A stretch of DNA of 38,046 nucleotides from Bacteroidales bacterium (GCA_003567625.1 PWZB01000155.1:1-38046); one strand, 5' to 3'. Counted from the first letter of the stretch, positions 8,668 to 18,272 are shown. Notes: generated from the letters alone by a model not told the origin. Translations and numbers: made by a program.

Positions 8668-8748
8668 CTCAAATACCTGAGAGCTGCAACTATAACTGGT
8701 TGTGGCTATTATATTAATAGTAACCCTAATAGAAAAGAAAAAATACTC

Positions 8749-9585
8749 ATGGCAGAAAAAAATCTTGTTTATCGTGGAAAATCAAAAGATGTTTTTAAAA
8801 TAACAGAAGGGCAATTTGCCGGCAAGTATCGGCTGGTTTTTAAAGATGAAGCGACAGGTTATATAGAAAAAGGGAAACCTGTATTTGATCCCGGATACGA
8901 TACCGTTGTCGGAAATATCCCCGGGAAAGGTGCTATAGCTTGCAGATTTGCAACACACTTTTTTAAACTACTTAAAGAAAAGAACATTCCTTCACATTAC
9001 ATTGATACAATAAAAGAAAATGAAATGATCGTGGAGCCTGCTATCCCGCTCAACATGCCTGCAGAATCACCGGAGTTTCACGGATCAGCCCCGCTGTTAA
9101 ATCTCGAGTTTACCTGGAGAAATAACGCAACAGGAAGTTTCTGGAGAAGGTATCCCTTTGTGAAACCATGTAAAAACCTGCATAAAGTTGTTGAAACATG
9201 GACAAAAGGAGATGTTGACGTTCTTATTACATTGGAAGCATTGGAAGAAACAGGCGCAATGAGTAAAGATGAGATCAATTATAGCGTTGAACTTGTAAAA
9301 AAAATTGCTGAAATTGTTTCGAAAGAATTCAAATCAAAAGGGCTACATGTCATAGACGGTAAATTTGAATTAGGAAGATTGAAGTACGGGGATGGAAAAA
9401 TTGTGATAATTGACGAAATATCCCCGGATGTATTGCGTGTGTGCAAAGGTTATTCTCCCGATAAAAAAGGCAACTGTACAGTATATGAAAAATGTGTTCT
9501 AACCAATTATTCTGATGACGGTAAAAGAACAATTAAAAATAAAAACCAGGTCTCCGCTGCTGATTTTATAAATGTTTTTTTGTAA
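8749..9585 (+). CDS. phosphoribosylaminoimidazole-succinocarboxamide synthase (SAICAR synthase), divergent type
   Basis: This is the purine-biosynthesis ligase that joins aspartate to CAIR with ATP. The open frame extends upstream into the tRNA, so the ATG at 8749 (MAEKNLVYRGKSK) is chosen; it gives 278 residues and aligns with the family's N-terminal YRGK-K motif. Other family signatures are the WRNNATGSFWRRYPF block (canonical VRN-A-GS--RR, about residues 113-127), the DGKFELGR acidic strand and DEISPDVLR near residue 220 (canonical DEISPDT-R). It is longer than E. coli PurC (237 aa) and divergent around the aspartate-binding region, resembling a subfamily also found in Clostridia. It follows tRNA-Val by 81 bases and may be read through from that promoter. 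Confidence 0.85.
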   Translation: MAEKNLVYRGKSKDVFKITEGQFAGKYRLVFKDEATGYIEKGKPVFDPGYDTVVGNIPGKGAIACRFATHFFKLLKEKNIPSHYIDTIKENEMIVEPAIPLNMPAESPEFHGSAPLLNLEFTWRNNATGSFWRRYPFVKPCKNLHKVVETWTKGDVDVLITLEALEETGAMSKDEINYSVELVKKIAEIVSKEFKSKGLHVIDGKFELGRLKYGDGKIVIIDEISPDVLRVCKGYSPDKKGNCTVYEKCVLTNYSDDGKRTIKNKNQVSAADFINVFL

Positions 9586-10379
9586 TAAATCCGGCCCGGA
9601 CAAGCCCAATTTCCTGGATGATACACTTTTAATAATCGAAGTAAATAATAAAAACTGCAAAATTGAACCGAAAAATCAATTATTGTATATTTGGAAAACA
9701 TGAAATCAATGGGTTTGAATCTTATACGTAATGCCTGTAATTCAAAAAGGTAAATTTGTAATTTATGATTAATCTTTTTATTTGCATACTATAAAAAAAG
9801 TATTTATCAATAATGATTGTTGAAAAAACATTAATGATGATGAAAAACATTAAATTACAAGTTTTACGCTGTTTGTTTAATTCTGAAATGTCAGAATAAA
9901 CCTGTTTTTTTTAAAAAAAATCCTGATTTTAAAAAAAAAATTATATATTGTGCTGACTTGCTAATTTGTTGAGAATTGAAATATTTTGTTGTTAATTAAA
10001 ATTTATTGCACTGTTGAATGATTCTTAAAATTCAATTTTATTTGTAATCATAATATTTTTGACATGGTTTTTAATTCAACATAAGCACATTATTTTTTTA
10101 ATTAACTAATGAAAATGTTTAATTCCGGAATGGAGCATCGCTATTTTGAACAATTATTTTTCATCAACAGATAAAGAATGAAAAATAGATAAATAATAGT
10201 TTTAAACATTTAATAAGATTATTTTATTAAACACGTAAAGTTTTCATAAGAAAAAGTTATCCTGTAAACAGCGTATGCGAGGCAGGTTATTGAAATAATC
10301 TTAAAATAACGGGACAGACTTTCCCCGGTGTAATAAGACGGGGCAGGTATCTTAAAAATAATAAACAAATTATTAATAT
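9586..10379. other. long AT-rich spacer
   Basis: About 790 bases with no gene visible on either strand, very AT-rich with many short homopolymer runs between 9750 and 10240. A small hairpin, CCCCG (10323-10327) with CGGGG (10339-10343), lies about 36 bases upstream of the DUF1987 start and may sit in its leader. No clear TAnnTTTG box is seen. The length is unusual for this window, so an unannotated small RNA is possible but not supported. Confidence 0.4.
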
Positions 10380-10754
10380 ATGAAAAATCTTATCATTGAT
10401 CCGACAAAAACTTCATTTGGCATTATTTTTAATGCCAAAGAAGCTACTCTCAACATTTCTGGCACTTCTTACCCTGATAATGCTATTGAGTTTTTCAGAC
10501 CAATTTTAGACTGGGTAAAAAATTTTACTGAAACCAGGACTGATCCTCTTTTGTTACAGTTTAAAGTGAATTATTTTAACACCAGTTCTTCCAAGTATCT
10601 TTTAAAGATGCTTGAAATGATAGAGAGTTATCATGCCAAAGGCAATGGAGTAGAAATTATCTGGCATTATTTTGATGGGGAAGAAGACATGCTTGAGACA
10701 TGGAAAGAGTTGATAAACGAACTGGAATTGCCATACAAGGTTGAAATGGACTGA
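10380..10754 (+). CDS. SiaC-family regulatory phosphoprotein (DUF1987)
   Basis: This 124-residue single-domain protein covers the full DUF1987/SiaC length. In Pseudomonas aeruginosa, SiaC is phosphorylated on Thr68 by the SiaB kinase and dephosphorylated by the SiaA phosphatase; unphosphorylated SiaC activates the diguanylate cyclase SiaD. Here the motif NYFNTSSSK falls at residues 64-72, so the phospho-acceptor Thr is again residue 68. No SiaA, SiaB or SiaD homologue is in the window, so the partners lie elsewhere or the protein has another client. The next gene, a truncated DnaB-type ATPase, starts 92 bases downstream in the same direction and may be co-expressed. Confidence 0.85.
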   Translation: MKNLIIDPTKTSFGIIFNAKEATLNISGTSYPDNAIEFFRPILDWVKNFTETRTDPLLLQFKVNYFNTSSSKYLLKMLEMIESYHAKGNGVEIIWHYFDGEEDMLETWKELINELELPYKVEMD

Positions 10755-10846
10755 TACTGGCAGAATTTCTTTTATATCGGCCTGTTTTGCTTATTATAAT
10801 TATCGAATGTTTTTTTAGAAGTTTCTAAACTAAAACTCTTATAAAG

Positions 10847-11743
10847 ATGAAAGAAAATTCACATGATCTCACAGAGCAATCAGAAGTGTTTGAATTTATT
10901 AGTATAGGTGACATGATAAATCAAACACTTCAAAAAAATCCGGAAAAGGAAAACACAAATGCACCTGATTGTCTTTCAACGGGATTTTGGGAAATTGATA
11001 AAATAATATCCGGTTTACAAAAAGGGCAGTTGATTACCATAGCGGTCAGACCTGGAATGGGAAAAACTGCTTTTTTATTATCTATGGCAAATAATATAGC
11101 AATCAAGAACCACCATTCGGTTGCAATTTTTTCTTCCGAACGTTCAAACCAAAAGATTACAAGCCGGATTATAGAAAGCGAAACAGGTATGTCTATTTAC
11201 AAACTGAAGGACATGAACCTGAAGAACAGCGAAAAAGATCATATACTTAATATTATCAGTAACATTGCAAAAGCGAAGATTTTTCTTGATGATACTCCTT
11301 CTCTATCAGTCAAAGAGCTGGTTAAAAAATCGCGTCAATTAAAGTTTTTTAATAATATTGACCTTATAATTATTGATTACCTTGAGCTTTTAAGCACTTA
11401 TGCTTCAGACAGCGGGAGCAGGGAAGAGCAGCTTAATACTATTGTGCATACTATAAAAGATATAGCCAAAGAACTTAATATTCCTATAGTTCTTTTTTCT
11501 CAGCTTCAGGGATATGGGTTTGGATACAACTTACTTCAGAAGCCTTCAATAACAGACATTCCCGTTTTCCTTAGCGAAGTCTCGGATGTTGTCCTGTTTT
11601 TACACCGTTCTGATTTTATGATTAAAAACCCTAATGAAAAGGAAAATGTGGAAATGATTGTTGCCAAGTATAATAATAAAAATCACAATACAGTCGTGCC
11701 ATTGAAGTATATAGAGAGCATTGCAAAATTTGCAAACAGATGA
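10847..11743 (+). CDS. stand-alone DnaB-type RecA-fold ATPase, likely not a helicase
   Basis: A 298-residue protein equivalent to the C-terminal motor domain of the replicative helicase DnaB, without the N-terminal collar and linker domains; full DnaB is about 450-520 residues. Visible motifs are Walker A RPGMGKTA (68-75), the catalytic Glu in SSERS (Glu99), Walker B LIIIDYLELL (173-182) and the SQL sensor (218-220). The Arg that normally follows SQL is lost (SQLQG), and the arginine-finger segment normally read as AK-RNG is AKYNNKN here (273-279). ATP binding is therefore plausible, but hexamer-coupled unwinding is doubtful. It may be a regulatory or RadA/KaiC-like ATPase linked to the SiaC-like protein upstream; that link is inference from adjacency. 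Confidence 0.8.
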   Translation: MKENSHDLTEQSEVFEFISIGDMINQTLQKNPEKENTNAPDCLSTGFWEIDKIISGLQKGQLITIAVRPGMGKTAFLLSMANNIAIKNHHSVAIFSSERSNQKITSRIIESETGMSIYKLKDMNLKNSEKDHILNIISNIAKAKIFLDDTPSLSVKELVKKSRQLKFFNNIDLIIIDYLELLSTYASDSGSREEQLNTIVHTIKDIAKELNIPIVLFSQLQGYGFGYNLLQKPSITDIPVFLSEVSDVVLFLHRSDFMIKNPNEKENVEMIVAKYNNKNHNTVVPLKYIESIAKFANR

Positions 11744-11759
11744 AATAATTAACAAAATC

Positions 11760-11806
11760 CCGGTAATTGGTAAATCAAATGAAGTATTGGCTGGCTACCG
11801 GTTTTT
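11760..11806 (+). terminator. probable intrinsic terminator after the DnaB-like gene
   Basis: CCGGTA (11760-11765) pairs with TACCGG (11796-11801) around a 30-nt loop, followed by a T-rich stretch (11802-11810). It begins 17 bases after the stop codon. The stem is short, so efficiency is uncertain. Confidence 0.4.
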
Positions 11807-11834
11807 CTTTACACTTTAAATATTTTATTATAAT

Positions 11835-12374
11835 ATGACATTGACAAATGAAACTGAAATAAAAAGGCAAACATTGATTGAAATAGCCCGAAAGATGATG
11901 GTCGCTGCCCGCACGGCTCCAAAGGCACGTGGTGCAGACAATCTTGAAATAGTTATGTTGACCGGCAACCATATAAAAACCTTAGCCGAAAAAATGGAAG
12001 AAATTGGTATAAAGGAGGATAACCATATTTTTTTGCGTGACTCGAAAAATGTACATGATTCGGCTGATGTTGTTATTTTGATCGGAACGTATTTGAAATC
12101 GGTCGGATTAAAGCTTTGCGGTTTTTGTGGTTTTGACAATTGTGAACAAAAGGATAAACATCCTGATATCCCATGTGCATATAATACAGGTGACCTGGGT
12201 ATTGCTATCGGATCAGCAGTCAGTATGGCTGCCGATTACAGGGGGGATAACAGAATTATGTATACTATCGGATATGCTGCAAGAGAAATGAAGATATTGA
12301 ACAGTGATGTAAAGATAATTTATGGGATCCCTTTGAGTGCTACCTCAAAAAATCCTTTTTTCGACCGTAAATAG
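11835..12374 (+). CDS. DUF2148 Cys-rich protein (ferredoxin-like domain)
   Basis: A 179-residue soluble protein of the DUF2148 family, often described as containing a ferredoxin-like domain. Four cysteines, Cys95, Cys98, Cys103 and Cys114 (C-x2-C-x4-C-x10-C), lie in a Gly-rich segment and could bind an iron-sulfur cluster. The N-terminal KMMVAARTAPKARGADNLE pattern and the C-terminal YGIPLSATSKNPFFDR ending are family hallmarks. No function is established. Neighbours do not suggest one: the gene starts 91 bases after the DnaB-like gene, with a probable terminator between, and converges on dnaK. Confidence 0.85.
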   Translation: MTLTNETEIKRQTLIEIARKMMVAARTAPKARGADNLEIVMLTGNHIKTLAEKMEEIGIKEDNHIFLRDSKNVHDSADVVILIGTYLKSVGLKLCGFCGFDNCEQKDKHPDIPCAYNTGDLGIAIGSAVSMAADYRGDNRIMYTIGYAAREMKILNSDVKIIYGIPLSATSKNPFFDRK

Positions 12375-12381
12375 AAAGGTA

Positions 12382-12414
12382 AAAAAAGGCGGAATCTCTT
12401 ATCCCGCCTTTTTT
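12382..12414. terminator. bidirectional intrinsic terminator (DUF2148 / dnaK)
   Basis: AAAAAAGGCGG (12382-12392) is a perfect reverse complement of CCGCCTTTTTT (12404-12414), with an 11-nt loop. A-runs and T-runs on both sides let it work on both strands. It sits between the convergent DUF2148 and dnaK genes, 8 bases after the former stop and 46 bases past the latter. Confidence 0.88.
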
Positions 12415-12459
12415 GCAGTTTTTATATTTATTATTTTGTGTTGTATCAGCTTTTCAACA

Positions 12460-14376
12460 TTATTTTACTTCTTCATAATCCACATCTGTTACATCGCCAT
12501 CGTCGCCGCTGTCCCCTTTATCATCTTTTTTGGTTTCAGATTTTTCTTGAGCCTGGGCATCATCAGTGCCTTGCTGGGTAGCTTTATAAAGTTCTTCACT
12601 TGCCGCTTGCCATGCACTGTTCAATGCTGCCATTGATGTATCAATAGCTTGCAGATCGCGATTTTTATATGCCTCTTTCAGTTCGCCCAGTGCTTTATCA
12701 ATAGGCTCTTTCTTTTCTGGCGGTATCTTATCGCCAAATTCTTTCATTTGCTTTTCAGTCTGGAATATCAGGCTGTCAGCGGCATTAATCTTATCCGTCT
12801 CTTCTTTGATCTTCTTATCTTTTTCAGCATTGGCTTCCGCTTCTTCTTTCATTTTCTTGATTTCTTCTTCTGATAGTCCTGAAGAAGCTTCAATACGTAT
12901 CTCTTGAGATTTTCCGGTTGCTTTATCTTTTGCTGATACGTTCAAGATACCGTTAGCATCAATGTCGAAACTTACTTCAATCTGGGGCACGCCTCTTGGA
13001 GACGGCGGAATGCCATCCAGGTGAAAACGCCCAATAGTACGGTTGTCTTTTGCCATCGGCCTTTCACCCTGTAATACATGTATCTCAACTGATGTTTGAT
13101 TATCGGCTGCGGTCGAAAAGATCTCGGTCTTCTTTGTCGGTATTGTGGTATTGGCTCCAATAAGTTTTGTCATAACTCCGCCCAAAGTTTCAATACCCAA
13201 AGACAGCGGGGTTACATCGAGCAACAACACGTCTTTTATATCACCGCTAAGGACGGCTCCTTGAATTGCTGCTCCGATTGCTACAACCTCATCAGGATTT
13301 ACACCTTTCGATGGCTTTTTACCAAAAAAGTCTTCAACAAGCTTTTGTATTGCAGGAATACGTGTAGAACCACCAACCAGTATTACTTCATCAATATCAG
13401 ATGGTTTTAAACCGGCATCACTAAGGGCTTTTTTACATGGTTCTAGTGTTGACTGTATAAGTTTGTCACAAAGCTGCTCAAATTTACTTCTGCTTAATGT
13501 TCTTACAAGGTGTTTAGGTATACCGTCAACAGGCATAATGTATGGTAGATTTATCTCAGTGGATGTGGAGCTTGAAAGTTCTATTTTGGCTTTTTCGGCT
13601 GCTTCTTTTAATCTTTGAAGCGCCATAGGGTCCTTTTTCAAATCAATACCTTCATCTTTCTTAAATTCATTGGCAAGCCACTGGATAATAATATCATCAA
13701 GGTCATCACCTCCAAGGTGAGTATCGCCGTTGGTAGATTTTACTTCAAAAACGCCATCACCAAGTTCCATTATAGAGATATCAAACGTACCTCCGCCAAG
13801 GTCAAAAACAGCTACTTTGATATCTTTGTCTTTTTTGTCTAATCCGTATGCCAGTGAAGCAGCGGTAGGCTCATTAATGATACGGTGCACTTTCAGTCCG
13901 GCAATTTCACCTGCTTCCTTTGTAGCCTGGCGTTGTGAATCATTGAAATAAGCCGGCACAGTGACTACAGCATCAGTTACCTCCTTCCCAAGATAATCTT
14001 CAGCAGTTTTTTTCATTTTCTGCAATATTATAGCTGATATTTCCTGCGGGGTGTATTGTCTGTCATCTATTTTTACTCTTGTGGTATTATTTTCTCCTTT
14101 TATCACCTCGTAACTGACGCGCTCTTTTTCTTTGGTCAATGCATCGTAAGGCATCCCCATAAACCTCTTTATAGAATATACGGTTTTCTGAGGATTTATA
14201 ATCGCTTGCCTTTTTGCGGGGTCTCCCACTTTCCTTTCACCGTTTTCGGTAAAAGCTACCAAAGAAGGTGTAGTCCTTCGCCCCTCACTGTTATTTATTA
14301 CTACAGGCTCATTGCCTTCCATCACTGATACACAAGAATTAGTTGTTCCTAAATCTATTCCTATTATTTTGCCCAT
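12460..14376 (-). CDS. molecular chaperone DnaK (Hsp70)
   Basis: This ATP-driven chaperone binds exposed hydrophobic segments of client proteins, working with DnaJ and GrpE. The start is set at the ATG at 14376 ([15 protein letters not shown]), giving 638 residues; the open frame extends 20 residues further but that part is not family-like. Signatures visible are the phosphate-binding [22 protein letters not shown], and LVGGSTRIP, then the substrate-binding domain ([23 protein letters not shown] in two parts) and an acidic tail ending EEVK. No grpE or dnaJ lies next to it. No CIRCE element is visible upstream. A bidirectional terminator follows. Confidence 0.97.
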   Translation of the reverse strand: MGKIIGIDLGTTNSCVSVMEGNEPVVINNSEGRRTTPSLVAFTENGERKVGDPAKRQAIINPQKTVYSIKRFMGMPYDALTKEKERVSYEVIKGENNTTRVKIDDRQYTPQEISAIILQKMKKTAEDYLGKEVTDAVVTVPAYFNDSQRQATKEAGEIAGLKVHRIINEPTAASLAYGLDKKDKDIKVAVFDLGGGTFDISIMELGDGVFEVKSTNGDTHLGGDDLDDIIIQWLANEFKKDEGIDLKKDPMALQRLKEAAEKAKIELSSSTSTEINLPYIMPVDGIPKHLVRTLSRSKFEQLCDKLIQSTLEPCKKALSDAGLKPSDIDEVILVGGSTRIPAIQKLVEDFFGKKPSKGVNPDEVVAIGAAIQGAVLSGDIKDVLLLDVTPLSLGIETLGGVMTKLIGANTTIPTKKTEIFSTAADNQTSVEIHVLQGERPMAKDNRTIGRFHLDGIPPSPRGVPQIEVSFDIDANGILNVSAKDKATGKSQEIRIEASSGLSEEEIKKMKEEAEANAEKDKKIKEETDKINAADSLIFQTEKQMKEFGDKIPPEKKEPIDKALGELKEAYKNRDLQAIDTSMAALNSAWQAASEELYKATQQGTDDAQAQEKSETKKDDKGDSGDDGDVTDVDYEEVK

Positions 14377-14690
14377 TGTTGTATAATTTTTCTGTTTGGT
14401 TTTCAAATTTGTTTTTATCACTGAACCATTCTTCAATGATTATGCCATCTTTGTTTTTTATTGACTTTATTGTAAATATGACATGTTTTGTAAGAATTCC
14501 CGGTCAATATATTAATTGGATTTATGCATGCATTGCTCTTTTATTCGCTTGTTTTCTAATGTTTACAGGTTATATAAATATTTTGTCCCGGAATTGTGCC
14601 AAAAAGGCAGGTTTGTAAAAAAATTTTTGTTTCGATCATAAGGGCAGAAGACTAATACCGGCAAAAAGCCGAAAGTCATACACAATATTT
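14377..14690. other. spacer upstream of dnaK
   Basis: About 310 bases between the dnaK start and the end of the TonB receptor gene, both on the minus strand. The dnaK promoter must lie here, but I see no perfect TAnnTTTG box on that strand and no CIRCE-type inverted repeat. A short CGGC/GCCG hairpin near 14660-14672 may be a weak end for the receptor transcript. Confidence 0.4.
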
Positions 14691-17132
14691 TTAGAAACGT
14701 ACTACAAGTTTAACATTAAGCATTCTCCTTGTGAGGTAATTTGGTACTGCATACAACCTGTTTTGCACGTCTTTTATCCACATATAAGAAATTGTATTGT
14801 TTATTTGCAGAATATTGAAGACTTCTGCGGTTAACCACATTGATTCAATATGCCGGAGCGGATTCTTTTGAGAAAAAGATGTTTGTTGTCCGATCAACTG
14901 CTTTGAAAATCCAATGTCAACTCTCCGGTATGCCGGCATACGAAGTGTATCCTTATGTCGTTCGAAAGTTGGTGGTCCGAAAGGAAGTCCGCTGCCATAA
15001 AACATACCCAGATGTACTTTATAGGTCGGATTGCGCGGCAGAAAGTCTTGGAAATAGAGGCTGAAATTAATTAACTGGTCGGTGGGCCTAGGAACATAAT
15101 CAGACATAACCATATTGCCGTCCGGGTCTTCATACAATATTTTTTCTTCTGTTTTCATCAGTGAAAGGCTTGCCCACGAATCTATGCCGGGAACAAATTC
15201 GCCATGCAATTTTAAGTCAATACCGGTGGCATATCCTTCGGCGCTATTTTTGGCATAATAACGTATCCTCACATTATCAAGTTCGTAGGGTATTATATTT
15301 TTTAAGTGTTTGTAGTAAACTTCACTGGTAAACTTAAATGGACGATTCCAGGCAATGAAATCAAGATCACTTCCCAAAACAAAATGCAATGATTCCTGTG
15401 CTTTGATATCTTTATTCAGATTACCTTCTAGATCGCGCAACTCCCTGTAAAAAGGCGGCTGATGGTATAGCCCTGCCGAAGCTCTTAAAACCAGGTTAGG
15501 TCGGTTTGCAGGCTTAAACAACAATGTAGACCTTGGGCTGAAGAGCAACTGGTCATTAAAATCCCAGTAATTACCCCTTATACCTGCTATAAATACAAAT
15601 TTTCCACGGTCAATATCAAATTCCCAGTTGTTTTGAATATACCCGCTGAACCGGTTTGAAATTAAGTTTTGCCTTGATTGTACAAAATCATTAAGAATTA
15701 TTTCGTCTTCGGGGTCAGAAGGTATTGAATATCCTGCAGAGTCAATTAATGTCCATTCCCGGAGTCTGTCATAAATATCTTCGTGCTGGTATTTTACACC
15801 CCATCTTATGACATTATTATCCATATCCCAGATCCCTTTATGTTGTATATTCCACACAACAGCATTTAAGTAGTTACGTGCATGTTCAAGGAATGCTCCG
15901 GCTGCTAAAGGTTTTCCGGTGGGTTCCCCGTAATCATCTTCACCAAAATCGGTACCAACCCTGTGCATCAGGTATTGACCAAATATGTCAAACGTTTCGT
16001 TTTCATCAGTTTGAAATATAGAACCTATCAGTTGAAGTTTAAGGTCATCATTATGATCATAGTTTAAAGATAATGCTCCCATGGCAGTTGTAAAACGGTC
16101 AACTTCCTGGCCGTCAAAATATACTGTCAGTTGCCTGGGGTCATCAAAATATCCGAAACGGGTTTTTTGAACCTCCGGTTCAAAAAAATAGTTGTTTTGA
16201 GAATAATTACCCAGAAAATCCAGGCTCCATTTGTTATTTATAGCATAAGTCAAAAAAGCCTGGACATCGGTGAATGTGGGTTGGTATTCACCTTCAACAT
16301 CGAGTGTTCCTAACAGATATTGGTTGGTTTTATGCCTTACGCCAATAAGATATCCAAGCCTTTCATCATTAAAAGCTCTGCCTTCAAGGTGTAAAGAGCC
16401 TCCAAGCAAGCTCATAGAAGCGGAACCCCCGAAATCACGGGGTGTTTTGTATTTTATGTCAAGAACGGATGACATTTTATCGCCATAACGAGCATCAAAA
16501 CCGCCTGCAGAGAAATTTATGGATGATATAAGATCGGAATTAATGAAGCTGAGTCCTTCCTGTTGCCCCGAACGGATTAAAAAAGGACGGTAAATTTCAA
16601 TGCCATTGACATAAACCAAATTCTCATCAAAGCTACCGCCTCTCACCGAATATTGCGTTGTAAGTTCACTGACCGACGATACGCCGGGAAAAGTTTTCAG
16701 CAAGGATTCCACACCTGTTAACGGGCCGGGCAATTTTTCTATATGTGTAGGGTCTATTCGTGTAATATGTGACGAAAGCGTATGCCTGTCCCTGATTTCA
16801 ATATCGGGAAGATGAGTTACCATGATCTCAAGCGTTATATCTTTTTGTTTTGATTCATTGCGTGACAGTATGATATCAACTTCTTTGCTTTTATAACCAA
16901 GATATGAATAAACAACAGTATGCTTTTTATCATGCTCAAGATTAAGACGGTAATATCCATTTTCGTCGGTAACAGTGCCAATGGTAGTATTCATAACGGA
17001 TACGGATACCATTTCCAGCGGTTTATTCTCTTCATCAAAAACATTACCAAACAATACGGCTTCCCTGGCATTAAGATCTATGCCATAAGTGAGGGCTGAT
17101 AAAATGATAAGTGTACTGAATAAATTCTTCAC
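14691..17132 (-). CDS. TonB-dependent outer-membrane receptor
   Basis: An 813-residue outer-membrane protein. It has a signal peptide (1-22), a carboxypeptidase-like regulatory domain (about 25-110, with TVTDENGYYRLNLEHDKKHTV in part), a plug (about 115-230, with TQYSVRGGSFDENLVYVNGIE in part) and a beta-barrel ending in VVRF. Unlike the receptor at 3160, it lacks an STN domain and sits beside no sigma/FecR pair, so it is a transporter rather than a signal transducer. The substrate is unknown; the EIYRP and SINFSAGGFDARYGDKMSSV features are family-wide. The start codon is GTG at 17132, which places the signal peptide correctly. A -7-like box lies only 5 bases upstream, so the mRNA may be nearly leaderless. 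Confidence 0.9.
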   Translation of the reverse strand: MKNLFSTLIILSALTYGIDLNAREAVLFGNVFDEENKPLEMVSVSVMNTTIGTVTDENGYYRLNLEHDKKHTVVYSYLGYKSKEVDIILSRNESKQKDITLEIMVTHLPDIEIRDRHTLSSHITRIDPTHIEKLPGPLTGVESLLKTFPGVSSVSELTTQYSVRGGSFDENLVYVNGIEIYRPFLIRSGQQEGLSFINSDLISSINFSAGGFDARYGDKMSSVLDIKYKTPRDFGGSASMSLLGGSLHLEGRAFNDERLGYLIGVRHKTNQYLLGTLDVEGEYQPTFTDVQAFLTYAINNKWSLDFLGNYSQNNYFFEPEVQKTRFGYFDDPRQLTVYFDGQEVDRFTTAMGALSLNYDHNDDLKLQLIGSIFQTDENETFDIFGQYLMHRVGTDFGEDDYGEPTGKPLAAGAFLEHARNYLNAVVWNIQHKGIWDMDNNVIRWGVKYQHEDIYDRLREWTLIDSAGYSIPSDPEDEIILNDFVQSRQNLISNRFSGYIQNNWEFDIDRGKFVFIAGIRGNYWDFNDQLLFSPRSTLLFKPANRPNLVLRASAGLYHQPPFYRELRDLEGNLNKDIKAQESLHFVLGSDLDFIAWNRPFKFTSEVYYKHLKNIIPYELDNVRIRYYAKNSAEGYATGIDLKLHGEFVPGIDSWASLSLMKTEEKILYEDPDGNMVMSDYVPRPTDQLINFSLYFQDFLPRNPTYKVHLGMFYGSGLPFGPPTFERHKDTLRMPAYRRVDIGFSKQLIGQQTSFSQKNPLRHIESMWLTAEVFNILQINNTISYMWIKDVQNRLYAVPNYLTRRMLNVKLVVRF

Positions 17133-17461
17133 CCTGCAAAATTATTAAAAAAGATTACTCTTAAATGCAACGCTCCTTCCATTACTATATTTTCTGTTGC
17201 TTAATCACGAAGATTTAGACTTATTATATGCAGGGCAAACAAATCCTGCAACTTACAACAATTATTCACTGTTCAGTTCCGGTTTATATAGTTCAACAGC
17301 ACAGCGTTTTTATATTATATACTGCTAAAACCCCTTGTAATATTTTAATGTATTACACAGGTAAAAATGTTATAATTTTTATTTTACGGGTTAAACCGGG
17401 CTAAGATGTGTTATTATAACTAAAGGTTGTTGAAAATATTGTATTTGACAGTGTTAGTTTG
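17133..17461. other. AT-rich spacer upstream of the TonB receptor
   Basis: About 330 bases between two minus-strand genes. Apart from the -7-like box at 17137-17144, I see no further gene, terminator or repeat. Confidence 0.4.
17137..17144 (-). promoter_or_regulatory. possible -7 box directly upstream of a GTG start
   Basis: On the minus strand this reads TAATTTTG, an exact fit to TAnnTTTG. It lies only 5 bases before the GTG start of the receptor, so transcription from it would begin inside or at the start codon. Either it is a chance match or the receptor mRNA is leaderless. Confidence 0.25.
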
Positions 17462-18109
17462 TCAGCCATCGCTTCTAAAACGTCCTTCCCTCCATGCTTT
17501 AATAAATTCAGCCCATGCAAATGGGTTGAAGATATGCATTGGTGGTCTTTGACCTGCATAATATAATTGCTGTGCATGTTGGTTAACATAATGGCGGTAA
17601 TTTGCTGCGGCACCCATAGGCATTTTTTGCAGCCGTTCCTTCATTTCAGCTCGTGCAAGGTTTCTCATGGCACGATCATAATCATCGTCGGGTATTTCAG
17701 TATGAATAAAAGCGTGCCTGAACTGTTCACGGGTCGGCCACGGATAAATGACCGTTTCATCAAGATGTATAGTATCTTTTGTAAGTAACTGAATAGCTGA
17801 ATATCTTGATTCCTTCAAAGTGTCAGAAATTACGTAATATGCTCTTTTGTATCCTACGGATGAAAAAACCAAGGTGTCAAGTTCCCTGGCAGGAAGGGAA
17901 AAAAACCCGTAGTAATCGGTTGATGTGCCTCTTCGAGTATTTTTTATCATGACGGTTGCGTATGGTACCGGCTTCAAACTATCACTCGTAACTACTATAC
18001 CTGAAAGCTGAATCACCCTGCGTGAACTTTCCCGGTTATTACCTTCCGATGTTATCATTATCAAAACCGGAAACATAAATAATATTGCCGGCATATACAA
18101 TTTACGCAT
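17462..18109 (-). CDS. carboxypeptidase-like regulatory domain protein
   Basis: A 215-residue exported protein. Residues 1-22 form a hydrophobic signal segment without a clear lipobox Cys. Residues about 34-115 form the beta-sandwich carboxypeptidase-like domain seen at the front of TonB receptors (VVTSDSLKPVPYATVMIKNT, then GTSTDYYGFFSLP). The remaining 100 residues are charged and aromatic, with the RPPMHIFNPFAWAEFIKAWREGRF ending. Proteins of this layout are common in Bacteroidota, but the role is unknown. A pre-assembly or periplasmic scaffold role is a guess. The next minus-strand gene is a TonB receptor 330 bases away, so they are probably separate units. Confidence 0.8.
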   Translation of the reverse strand: MRKLYMPAILFMFPVLIMITSEGNNRESSRRVIQLSGIVVTSDSLKPVPYATVMIKNTRRGTSTDYYGFFSLPARELDTLVFSSVGYKRAYYVISDTLKESRYSAIQLLTKDTIHLDETVIYPWPTREQFRHAFIHTEIPDDDYDRAMRNLARAEMKERLQKMPMGAAANYRHYVNQHAQQLYYAGQRPPMHIFNPFAWAEFIKAWREGRFRSDG

Positions 18110-18214
18110 ATAAGTGCTTTATGATTTAAATGGTTAAATAACAAATTTAGTTATTATAAAACAAATATAGTTGATAATTTAAAATTTAATTATTTCATAT
18201 GTTCACAATATTAA

Positions 18215-18246
18215 TAAAAAAACGCTGCCTGAAAACAAACAGCGTT
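18215..18246 (-). terminator. intrinsic terminator of rpmB
   Basis: AACGCTG (18221-18227) pairs with CAGCGTT (18240-18246), loop 12 nt. The A-run on the plus strand just before it gives a T-run after the hairpin on the minus strand. It lies about 27 bases past the rpmB stop. Confidence 0.85.
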
Positions 18247-18272
18247 AAACTAAAACTACCAATTATGAAAAA

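Noticed and set aside
8447..8668. Minus-strand ORF starting MGRTGFEPVTSC
   Set aside because: It is the reverse complement of tRNA-Val read as protein, a well-known artefact.
8626..8748. N-terminal extension of purC starting inside the tRNA
   Set aside because: The first 41 residues overlap the tRNA and have no family resemblance; the ATG at 8749 fits the family start.
14377..14436. 20-residue N-terminal extension of DnaK
   Set aside because: It is rich in Lys/Asn/Thr and not conserved in Dna[13 protein letters not shown] at 14376 is the family start.
14377..14690. CIRCE/HrcA operator upstream of dnaK
   Set aside because: No 9-9-9 inverted repeat of the CIRCE type is found.
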